NCBI RefSeq assembly: GCF_900101265.1
Contig: NZ_FMZS01000010.1
Span: 62,001-126,000, forward strand
Origin: Massilia sp. PDC64
GTDB taxonomy: Bacteria; Pseudomonadota; Gammaproteobacteria; Burkholderiales; Burkholderiaceae_D
Direction: 5' to 3'
Length of the DNA stretch: 64,000 nucleotides
Of this stretch, positions 43,846 through 51,922 are shown piece after piece (the stretch's first letter is position 1; every line of letters begins with the position of its first letter). Made by a program: the position numbers and the translations under genes. The notes beneath the pieces are model-generated. The model did no database searches and was not told where the DNA came from. It worked only from the letters and a program-made list of their open reading frames with translations.

Positions 43846-45498
43846 ATGCCCACTCCGAACGCCGTCCGGTTCCGCCGTACCCTTTTGCCATTGGCGCTCG
43901 CCGCCGGCCTCACACTGGGAGGGACCGCCCGCGCCGACGAATGCGCGGACCTGGCGAAACTCGCCGTCGACCACGTCCAGATCACGACGGCCGCCTGGCT
44001 GCGCGACGGCGTCTTCCACGAGGACACGGCCATCGGACGCGCCGGCCGGGTCTACCGGGACCTGCCGGCGTTTTGCCGCGTGCGCGGGATTGCGCGGCCG
44101 GTGAAGGGATCGGAGATCGAGTTCGAAGTCTGGCTGCCGGCCTCCGGCTGGACCAGGCGCCTGCACATGATCGGCAATGGCGCCTACACGTCCAATATCG
44201 CCTATGCGCAGATGGTGGAGCGCCTGCGCACCGGCGACGTTGCGGTCGCGACCAACACGGGCCACAAGGGGAGCGAGCTGACCTTCGCCATCGGCAAGCC
44301 GGAATCGATCGCCGACTTCGCGCATCGCGCCGTGCACGAGTCGGTCGTGGCGGCGAAGGCGGTGACGAAGGCGTTCTACAGCGCGGCCCCGTCCTGGTCG
44401 TACTTCAGCGGGTGTTCCACCGGCGGCTACCAGGGCCTGATGGAAGCGCAACGCTACCCGGACGATTTCGACGGCATCATCGCCGGCGCGCCCGGCAACA
44501 ACCGCACCAGCCTGACCCTGGCGTTCCTGTGGAACTTCAAGGCGAATCACCGGCCGGGCGACGACATCAATCCGATCCTGCCGCAATCCAAGCTGCCGAT
44601 GATCACCGCGGCCGCCACCAGGACGTGCGATGCGGCCGACGGCGTCGCCGACGGCGTGATCAACGATCCGCGCGAATGCCGTTTCGATCCGGCGGTCCTG
44701 CTGTGCAAGGCCGGCGACCGGGCGGACTGCCTGACGGGAGAACAGGTCGAGGTGGTGCGCAAGCTGTACGCGGGACCGGTCGACGTCCGCACCGGCAGGA
44801 ACATCTATCCCGGCTACACCGTCGGCAGCGAAGGCATCGTCGGCGGCGAGGACGCCAGCCATCCGGGCTGGAGCGGATACTGGGCCAACCACAAGAAACC
44901 CGACGAGCCGCTGCGCCTGGACTTTTTCCGGTACTGGGTCTACGACCAGCCGGACTGGAACTGGAAGTCGTTCAACTGGGGCTCGGACATCGACGCCGTC
45001 GACGCCAGGATCGGTGCGTTGTTCAACGCGACCAATCCGGACCTGGGCCGCTTCAAGGCCAGGGGCGGCAGGATGATCATGTTCATGGGCTGGGAGGATC
45101 CGGTCGGCGCACCGGCCGAAGCCATCAATTACTACAACGACGTGGAGGCGGTATCCGGCGCCGCCACGCAAAGCTTCCTGCGCCTGTACATGGTGGCCGG
45201 CATGGCGCACTGCGCGGGCGGCCCCGGGGCAACCCATTTTTCCAGCGCCACGCGCGATTCGATGCCGCCGGTGAAGGATGCCCGGCACGACATGGCGGTG
45301 GCGCTCCAGGAATGGGTCGAACAGGGCAGGGCGCCGGAAGCATTGATCGCCACCCGCTTCGACGATCCGAAAACAAGGCGCAAGATCGTCTTCCAGCGTC
45401 CGGTCTGCGTCTATCCGGCCGTGCCGCGCTACGTGGGCGGTCCGCAGGATGCCGCGTCCAGCTTCGCCTGCGTGACGCCGGCGCCGGCAAAACGCTGA
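43846..45498 (+). CDS. Tannase/feruloyl esterase family hydrolase
   Basis: 550 residues: signal peptide (LPLALAAGLTLGGTARA) then a secreted tannase/feruloyl esterase fold. Catalytic set: Ser in GCSTGGYQG, Asp in GWEDPVGAPA and His in MAHCAGGPG, with the neighbouring Cys pair (CS...HC) characteristic of the family. Hydrolyses esters of aromatic acids in known members, though many homologues are uncharacterised. Followed after 4 bases by the PepSY-reductase gene, so they are co-transcribed. Confidence 0.88.
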   Translation: MPTPNAVRFRRTLLPLALAAGLTLGGTARADECADLAKLAVDHVQITTAAWLRDGVFHEDTAIGRAGRVYRDLPAFCRVRGIARPVKGSEIEFEVWLPASGWTRRLHMIGNGAYTSNIAYAQMVERLRTGDVAVATNTGHKGSELTFAIGKPESIADFAHRAVHESVVAAKAVTKAFYSAAPSWSYFSGCSTGGYQGLMEAQRYPDDFDGIIAGAPGNNRTSLTLAFLWNFKANHRPGDDINPILPQSKLPMITAAATRTCDAADGVADGVINDPRECRFDPAVLLCKAGDRADCLTGEQVEVVRKLYAGPVDVRTGRNIYPGYTVGSEGIVGGEDASHPGWSGYWANHKKPDEPLRLDFFRYWVYDQPDWNWKSFNWGSDIDAVDARIGALFNATNPDLGRFKARGGRMIMFMGWEDPVGAPAEAINYYNDVEAVSGAATQSFLRLYMVAGMAHCAGGPGATHFSSATRDSMPPVKDARHDMAVALQEWVEQGRAPEALIATRFDDPKTRRKIVFQRPVCVYPAVPRYVGGPQDAASSFACVTPAPAKR

Positions 45499-45502
45499 CC
45501 CG

Positions 45503-47953
45503 ATGGCCGTCATGATCAAATCGTTCATCCGCCAGACCCACTGGCTGCTCGGCATCACGATCGGAATGGTCCTGCCGATCATCGGCATCACCGGGGCCAT
45601 CATGGCGTTCGAGGATCCCATCATGGAGGCGCTCAGCCCCGGCATCGTCGACGTCGCGCCGCAGCCACTGCCGGCGCTGACGCCGGACCAGCTGCTGGCA
45701 CGCTTCTCGGCGCAGCAGCCCGGCGCCGTGCCGACCCTCCTGATCATGGCGCCGAAGCCAGGCGGCGCGGCGCGCGTGACGTTCCGCGGACCCGGACGGC
45801 AAACGGGCGAAGCCGGCATCAGCTACCTCGACCCCTACACCGGCCGCATGCTGGGCATGGCCAACGGCCAGGCGTTCTTCGCCGAGGTGCGCCGGCTGCA
45901 TCGCTTCCTGTTGCTGGGCGACGAAAAGCAGGGGCCGGGCAAGCACATCACGGCGATCGCGGCCGTGTGCCTGGTGCTGTTCGTGCTGTCCGGGCTGTAC
46001 CTGCGCTGGCCGCGCAGGGCGCTGGACTGGAAGGTCTGGCTCAAGCCCGACCTCACGCGACGCGGCCGCAGCCTGTACTGGTCGCTGCATGCGGTGGCCG
46101 GCACCTGGTTCTGCGTGGTCTACCTGATCGCGCCGCTGACGGGGCTGGCATGGGCCTACGACTGGTATCTGCGCGGTGCGACCACGCTGTTGACCGGCCA
46201 GGCGCCGCCGCTGGAGGCGGCTGCGGCCCCCGGGGCGAAACCGGCCGGGCCGTCGCAACCGCCGCAGCTCGACACCGCGTGGAAGACGCTGCTCGCGCAC
46301 GACGGCGCGCACCTCGACAGTGTCCTGATCACCATCCCGAAGACCAACGGCAAGCCGGTCCGCTTGCGTTACCTGAACCACGACTCTCCCAACGAGGTGG
46401 CCTACAACCTGCTGCTGGTCGACGGCAAGAGCGGTGCGATCCTGAAAGCGGCGCGGTACGAGGACCAGCCGCTGGGCCAGCGCATCGTGACGGCCAAGCT
46501 GGCCGTGCACAGGGGCGCGTTCTTCGGCCTGCCGGGTGCGATCGTGTTCATGCTGGCCTCGGCCTCGTTGGTGCTGTTTCCCGTCACCGGCCTGCTGCTC
46601 TACCTGGGCCGGCGCCGCCAGCAGCGCGCCGCACGCGAGCTGGCCGCCGCGACGCAGGCCGGCGCGGGCGTGCTGCAGCAGGACGCCGGCGAGACCATCC
46701 TGGTCGCCTACGCCAGCCAGGGCGGCACGGCCGAGCAACTGGCCTGGCGGTCGGCGGCGGCGCTGATCGCGGGCGGGCGCCAGGCGCGCGTCGTCCCGCT
46801 GGCGATCTTGACCGTGGACGAACTGCGGCAAACCGGTGTGCTGCTGGTCGTCGCGGCCACCTACGGCGCGGGAGAAGCCCCCGACGCGGCGCGCGGCTTC
46901 GCGCGGACCGCGATGGCGGCGCCGGCGGACCTGGCCCCGTTGCGCTACGCCGTGCTGGCGCTGGGCGACCGCAGCTATCCCGACTTCTGCGGTTTCGGCC
47001 GGTCGCTGGACCGCTGGTTCGCCGCCAGCGGGGCGCAAGCGCTGTTCCCCTGCCTGAGCGTGGACCGCGAGGATGCGGCGGCGCTGCAGGCCTGGCGCAC
47101 GCAGCTTGCCGCGCTGGGCGGCGCCGTCGGCGACGACGAAGGCTGGCAGCGCGCGTTCGTGCACTGGCGCCTGGCCGGACGGCGCCTACTCAACCCCGGC
47201 AGTCCGGGCGGCGAGGCGTGGGAAGTGGTGCTCGATCCGCCGCAGTCACCGGACCGGCAGGCGCCGGCGTGGCACGCGGGCGACATCGCGGAAATCGTGC
47301 CGGGCCGTGCGCATGCCGGGCCGGACGCGCCGCCGGTGCGCAGTTATTCGATCGCGTCACTGCCGGCGGACGGCAGGCTGGCGCTCCTCGTGCGCAAGAC
47401 CGTGCTGCCGGACGGCGGACTGGGCCTCGGCTCGGGCTGGCTGACACATCACGCGGCCGTCGGCGAGTCGATGCCGCTGCGCATCCGCCGCAACACCGGT
47501 TTTCACCCGCCCCCGCTGGAACAACCGGTCATCCTGATCGGCGCGGGCACCGGCCTCGCCGGGCTGCTGGCCCATCTGCGGCACCGCGGTGCGCACCGGG
47601 ACACGGCGGCGCCGGCCTGGCTCGTGTTCGGCGAGCGCTGCGCGCGTTCGGACCGCTGGTACACGGAGCAGATCGACGCCTGGCGGGCTGACGGCACGCT
47701 GCAGCGGGTCGACCTGGCGTTTTCGCGCCCGGAGGGGACGGAGGCCGGAGCGCGGGCGCGCTACGTGCAGGACCTGCTCGCGGCCAACGCCGCCGACGTG
47801 CGGCGCTGGATCGTCGACGACGGCGCAACCGTGCTGGTCTGCGGCGGCCTGGCGATGGCACAGGGCGTGCACGAGGCGCTCGCGGCCATCCTGGGTGCGC
47901 CGGTACTCGACGACCTGGCGGGCAAGGGACGCTATCGCCGCGACGTCTATTGA
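45503..47953 (+). CDS. PepSY-TM / flavodoxin / FAD-NADPH reductase fusion
   Basis: 816 residues. N-terminal PepSY-associated membrane domain (~1-390) with four membrane segments (QTHWLLGITIGMVLPIIG, HITAIAAVCLVLFVLSGLYL, WFCVVYLIAPLTGLAWAYDW and LPGAIVFMLASASLVLF), flavodoxin-like domain (~405-540; YASQGGTAEQLAW), and FNR-type FAD/NADPH domain (~560-816; RSYSIAS, GAGTGLAGLLAHLR, VLVCGG). Such proteins pass electrons from NADPH across the inner membrane and are thought to reduce ferric-siderophores. It faces astE, 14 bases away, and neighbours a siderophore-type receptor operon. Confidence 0.88.
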   Translation: MAVMIKSFIRQTHWLLGITIGMVLPIIGITGAIMAFEDPIMEALSPGIVDVAPQPLPALTPDQLLARFSAQQPGAVPTLLIMAPKPGGAARVTFRGPGRQTGEAGISYLDPYTGRMLGMANGQAFFAEVRRLHRFLLLGDEKQGPGKHITAIAAVCLVLFVLSGLYLRWPRRALDWKVWLKPDLTRRGRSLYWSLHAVAGTWFCVVYLIAPLTGLAWAYDWYLRGATTLLTGQAPPLEAAAAPGAKPAGPSQPPQLDTAWKTLLAHDGAHLDSVLITIPKTNGKPVRLRYLNHDSPNEVAYNLLLVDGKSGAILKAARYEDQPLGQRIVTAKLAVHRGAFFGLPGAIVFMLASASLVLFPVTGLLLYLGRRRQQRAARELAAATQAGAGVLQQDAGETILVAYASQGGTAEQLAWRSAAALIAGGRQARVVPLAILTVDELRQTGVLLVVAATYGAGEAPDAARGFARTAMAAPADLAPLRYAVLALGDRSYPDFCGFGRSLDRWFAASGAQALFPCLSVDREDAAALQAWRTQLAALGGAVGDDEGWQRAFVHWRLAGRRLLNPGSPGGEAWEVVLDPPQSPDRQAPAWHAGDIAEIVPGRAHAGPDAPPVRSYSIASLPADGRLALLVRKTVLPDGGLGLGSGWLTHHAAVGESMPLRIRRNTGFHPPPLEQPVILIGAGTGLAGLLAHLRHRGAHRDTAAPAWLVFGERCARSDRWYTEQIDAWRADGTLQRVDLAFSRPEGTEAGARARYVQDLLAANAADVRRWIVDDGATVLVCGGLAMAQGVHEALAAILGAPVLDDLAGKGRYRRDVY

Positions 47954-47967
47954 TGCGCCGCGGCGGC

Positions 47968-48969
47968 TCAGGCGCCGCGGCGCCGCACGACGATCCCGGC
48001 GCGCAGGCCCACGCGTACGTCGGGATTCGGGAACACGAGGTATTCCCCCTCCTGCTCGACCATGTAGACCGTACCGCCATCCGTCGCGGTGACGTCGCCC
48101 TTGTGGAGCGGGGTGAAATTGGCGGTATCGCGCCCGGCGCGCATCGAGAAGCCCGGCGACAGCTTGGTAATCGTCCGCACGGTGTCGAAGACGAGGGGCG
48201 CAGGTCCCTCCGTCCGGGGCCGGCCGCGCAGCAGGGCCGCAACTGCCCGGTGCGCCGCGTCGAACCGGACCAGGTCATTGCCGCCCAGCGCCCCGACGCG
48301 CCCCAGCTCGACCGTGCTGGCCGCCGCGCCGTGTTGCGCGGCCGTCCAGTAGCTGTAGGTGCCGCCGGGAGTCGGGTTCAGGATGACGGCCTCCGTGCCC
48401 GCCGTGCCCAGCCAGGCGACGAGCGCGTCGCGTGCCGGTTGTGCGACCAGCGCGGGGACGAGCGCGAATGCCGGGTAACGCGACGCGCGGATCGCCGTAT
48501 GCAGGTCGAGGTGCAGGCGCATGGGACCGCTCGCGTCGAAGAAGGCGGCGGTGGCCGCGACCAGTTCGTCGGCGCGGGCCGCTTCGACCGTGTTGACGAG
48601 GTCGTGGCGCGTGGTCCGGAACATGCGGTTCAGGTCGGCGTCGATGAAGCGCCTGCCGGCCGCGATCGCGTCGACGTGGGCCACGCACACCATCAGGTCG
48701 ACCGCAAGCTCGCGCGGCGCCTGCGCCAGCGCGTCCAGTATCCAGGCGATTATCTCGATCGGCCCCGTTTCGTCGCCGTGCACGCCGACGGACAGCAGTA
48801 CGGCCGGCCGGGCGGCGTGCGCGGCCGCCGTGCGGATCGTCAGCACGCCGCGCGCGGGTGTGGCCACCATGAAGCCGGCAGCGGCGAAGGGAGCGGCGAA
48901 TGCGCCGACGTCGCCCGTGGCCAGCGCCCGCACCGGCGCGGGCAGGGTGTCGAACGACGGCGCCGTCAT
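47968..48969 (-). CDS. astE: Succinylglutamate desuccinylase AstE
   Basis: 333-residue zinc hydrolase of the AstE/AspA family, releasing glutamate from N-succinylglutamate. Zinc ligands in GVHGDETGPIE (H-x2-E) and HLDLHTAIR, substrate/Asn-Arg region DADLNRMFR, catalytic Glu in TVELG. The start overlaps the astD stop (ATGA). Last gene of the leftward unit. astA and astB are not in the window, so the true acyl donor could differ from succinate. Confidence 0.9.
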   Translation of the reverse strand: MTAPSFDTLPAPVRALATGDVGAFAAPFAAAGFMVATPARGVLTIRTAAAHAARPAVLLSVGVHGDETGPIEIIAWILDALAQAPRELAVDLMVCVAHVDAIAAGRRFIDADLNRMFRTTRHDLVNTVEAARADELVAATAAFFDASGPMRLHLDLHTAIRASRYPAFALVPALVAQPARDALVAWLGTAGTEAVILNPTPGGTYSYWTAAQHGAAASTVELGRVGALGGNDLVRFDAAHRAVAALLRGRPRTEGPAPLVFDTVRTITKLSPGFSMRAGRDTANFTPLHKGDVTATDGGTVYMVEQEGEYLVFPNPDVRVGLRAGIVVRRRGA

Positions 48970-50465
48970 GGCCGGTCGAGCGACAGGCCGGGCGGCAGCG
49001 CGGCCGGCACCTCGAGTTTGGACGTCTCGATCGACGCCACCGGCCAGGCGCAGTAATCGGCCGCGTAATAGGCGCTCGGGCGGTGGTTGCCCGACTTGCC
49101 GATGCCGCCGAACGGCGCGGAACTGGCCGCGCCCGTGGTGGGGCGGTTCCAGTTGACGACGCCGGCACGCACCTTGACGGCAAAGCGCTGCCACAGCGCG
49201 GGCGACGGGGACAACAGGGCGGCGGCGAGACCGAATTCGGAGGCGTTGGCGGCACGCAGCGCGTCGTCGAACGTGGCGACCCGGATGACCTGCAGCAGCG
49301 GCCCGAACCACTCCTCGTCCGGGATGGTCTGCGCGTGGGTGACGTCGACGATGCCGGCCGTGAGGAAACCCGTGTCTGGATCGGCCTGGCGCATGCGCAA
49401 CAGGACGTTGCCGCCGCGCGCTTCCAGCATGGCCTGCGCTTCCAGCAGGTTCCAGGCGACGGCGGCCGACACGACGGGACCCATGAACGGCTGTGGGTGC
49501 GCATGCGGCGGCCCCGCGCGCAGCCGGCGCGCGACGGCGACGAGACGGTCGAGGAAGGCTTGCGCCGCCGGGCCGTCCTGGATGATCAGCCGGCGCGCGC
49601 ACGTACAGCGCTGGCCCGCCGAGACGAATGCCGACATCACCGTGTGGTGCACGGCAGCGTCGATGTCGTCGGGCGCAAGGTCCCACACGACCAGCGGGTT
49701 GTTGCCGCCCATTTCCAGCGCCAGCATCTTGTCCGGGCGCCCGGCCAGCTGGCGGTGCAGCGCGATGCCCGTCCGGCTGCTGCCCGTGAACAGGATGCCG
49801 TCCAGGTCCGGATGCCGCGACAGGGCGACGCCCGTTTCGCGGCCGCCGTTCACGAGGTTCAGGACGCCGTCGGGCAACCCTGCTTCGACCCAGAACTGGA
49901 CGGTGCGCATCGCGGTGCGCGGCGCGTATTCGCTCGGCTTGAACACGAGCGTATTGCCGGCGATGATGGCCGGGACGATGTGCCCGTTCGGCAGGTGGCC
50001 GGGGAAGTTGTAGGGACCGAACACGCCGAACACGCCGTGCGGCCGGTGGCGCAGGACGGCGCTGCCGTCGGCGACCTTCGTTTCCGTCGTGCCGGTACGG
50101 GCTGCGTGCGCCTGGAGCGAGATGTCGATCTTGTTCGCCATCGTCGTCACTTCCGTGCGCGCTTCCCACATCGGCTTGCCGACTTCCCCGGCAATGAGCG
50201 CGGCGAGTTCGTCGCCCTGCGTGCGCAGCAGGTCGCGGAAGCGCAGGCAGACTGCGATGCGCTCGGCCGGGGGCGTCATTGCCCAGTCCTCGAACGCCAT
50301 GCGCGCGGCGCGCACGGCGCGGTCGACGTCGTCGGGTGTGGCGGCGGTGGCGGCCCAGGTTTCGCGGCCGGTGGCGGGATCGATCGTCACGAGCGGCGCG
50401 CCGCCGCCGGCCTGCCATGCGCCGTCGATGTAGTTGGACAGGGTGTTGTTGAATCGGGTATTCAT
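48966..50465 (-). CDS. astD: Succinylglutamate-semialdehyde dehydrogenase AstD
   Basis: 499-residue NAD-dependent aldehyde dehydrogenase. FGPYNFPGHLPNGHIVPA, FTGSSRTGIALHRQ, catalytic Glu in LEMGGNNP and catalytic Cys in SAGQRCTCARRL match AstD rather than general aldehyde dehydrogenases. Oxidises N-succinylglutamate semialdehyde. Lies 64 bases after astC. Confidence 0.92.
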   Translation of the reverse strand: MNTRFNNTLSNYIDGAWQAGGGAPLVTIDPATGRETWAATAATPDDVDRAVRAARMAFEDWAMTPPAERIAVCLRFRDLLRTQGDELAALIAGEVGKPMWEARTEVTTMANKIDISLQAHAARTGTTETKVADGSAVLRHRPHGVFGVFGPYNFPGHLPNGHIVPAIIAGNTLVFKPSEYAPRTAMRTVQFWVEAGLPDGVLNLVNGGRETGVALSRHPDLDGILFTGSSRTGIALHRQLAGRPDKMLALEMGGNNPLVVWDLAPDDIDAAVHHTVMSAFVSAGQRCTCARRLIIQDGPAAQAFLDRLVAVARRLRAGPPHAHPQPFMGPVVSAAVAWNLLEAQAMLEARGGNVLLRMRQADPDTGFLTAGIVDVTHAQTIPDEEWFGPLLQVIRVATFDDALRAANASEFGLAAALLSPSPALWQRFAVKVRAGVVNWNRPTTGAASSAPFGGIGKSGNHRPSAYYAADYCAWPVASIETSKLEVPAALPPGLSLDRP

Positions 50466-50529
50466 GACTATGTCTTCGGTAAAAAGGAGAGTGCCGCGCC
50501 GGAGCGCGGCGTGTCGACCGGCGGCCGGC

Positions 50530-51774
50530 TCAGCGGGCCGCGAGGAAGGCGTCGGCGGCCCGGCGCATGATGCGGTCGGCCTGGGCGATCTGGTCGTCCG
50601 AAACGATCAGCGCAGGTGCCAGCCGGACAACGTCCGGCCCGGCGATCAGAAGCATGAGGCCCAGCTGTTCAGCCACCTTCGTGAAGTCCTTCGAGCGCCC
50701 GCGGTAGTCCCCGGCGAGCGGGAGGCCGAGCAGCAGGCCCTTGCCCCGCGGCCGTGCGAACAGCCGGGGGTAGTCGGCAGCGAGCCGTTCCAGGTTCGCC
50801 ATGAGCGCCGCGCCGGCAGTGCGCACGCGGGCCAGGAACGCCGGCCGGTCGATCTGATCGAGCACGCTCAGCGCGACGGCCGCCGCCAGCGGGTTGCCGC
50901 CGTACGTGGTTCCGTGCGAGCCGGGGGTGAAGTGGCGGCCGATCCCGTCCGTCGTCAGCATCGCGCCGATCGGGTAGCCGTTGCCCAGCGCCTTGGCCGA
51001 GGTCAGGATGTCCGGGGTCACGCCGAAGTTCATGTAGTCGTACAGCGCGCCGGTGCGGCCCATGCCCGACTGGACTTCGTCGAACACGAGCAGCGCGCCC
51101 GTCCTGTCGCACAGTTCGCGCAACGTCTTCAGGAATTCGATGTCGCCCGGGATCACGCCGCCTTCGCCCTGGATCGGCTCGACGATGACGGCCGCGACGT
51201 CGTCGGTGATGGCGGTGCGTGCGGACGCGATGTCGTTGAAATGGATGTGGCCGATCCCCGGCGGCAGCGGCTCGAAGCCTTCGGTGTACTTCGACTGCCC
51301 CCCGACGGATACGGTGAACAGCGTGCGGCCGTGGAACGACGCATGGCACGACACGATGCGCGACTTGTGCAGGCCGAATGTCTCGTGCGCGTACTTGCGC
51401 GCCAGTTTCAGCGCCGCTTCGTTGGCTTCCGCGCCGGAGTTGCAGAAGAACGCGCGGTCGGCGAACGTCGCCGCCGTGAGCGCGGACGCGAGACGCAGCA
51501 CGGGCTCGTTCGTGTAGCCGTTGCCCACGTGCCAGAGCGTGTTGGCCTGGCGGGTCAGGGCATCGACGACCGCCGGGTTGCAGTGACCCAGGCCGAGCGT
51601 GGCGATGCCCGAGGTGAAGTCCAGGTAGCGCCTGCCGTCCTGGTCCCAGACGTCCAGGCCTGCCGCGCAGACCGGGACCATCCGGGCCGGCGCATAGGTC
51701 GGGACGAGTACGTCGTCGAACGTCCCGCGTGTGACGGGCCGCCGGTTGGCGCCCGAGTCCAGCTTAGCTTGCAT
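50530..51774 (-). CDS. astC: Succinylornithine/acetylornithine transaminase
   Basis: 414-residue class III PLP transaminase (AstC/ArgD). Motifs: YLDFTSGIATLGLGHC, FFCNSGAEANEAALKLAR, FDEVQSGMGRTG and the PLP lysine in SAKALGNGYPIG. AGAGGAA precedes the ATG at 51774. AstC and ArgD cannot be told apart by sequence alone; the next two genes, astD and astE, support AstC. Lies 148 bases downstream of the TonB-receptor gene in the same direction, with no terminator seen between them. Confidence 0.85.
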   Translation of the reverse strand: MQAKLDSGANRRPVTRGTFDDVLVPTYAPARMVPVCAAGLDVWDQDGRRYLDFTSGIATLGLGHCNPAVVDALTRQANTLWHVGNGYTNEPVLRLASALTAATFADRAFFCNSGAEANEAALKLARKYAHETFGLHKSRIVSCHASFHGRTLFTVSVGGQSKYTEGFEPLPPGIGHIHFNDIASARTAITDDVAAVIVEPIQGEGGVIPGDIEFLKTLRELCDRTGALLVFDEVQSGMGRTGALYDYMNFGVTPDILTSAKALGNGYPIGAMLTTDGIGRHFTPGSHGTTYGGNPLAAAVALSVLDQIDRPAFLARVRTAGAALMANLERLAADYPRLFARPRGKGLLLGLPLAGDYRGRSKDFTKVAEQLGLMLLIAGPDVVRLAPALIVSDDQIAQADRIMRRAADAFLAAR

Positions 51775-51922
51775 GTTGTTTCCTCTTCCAGTGACGAATG
51801 CGAACGTGCGCCCGCGCCGGCAGGCCACGGCGGCCGGGAAGAACACCTGGAGGAGACATGGGTGCCGTGCGGCGGGCAGGGCGCAAGACCGGGGTCTCGC
51901 GCATCCTTCGATGGTGCTGCGC

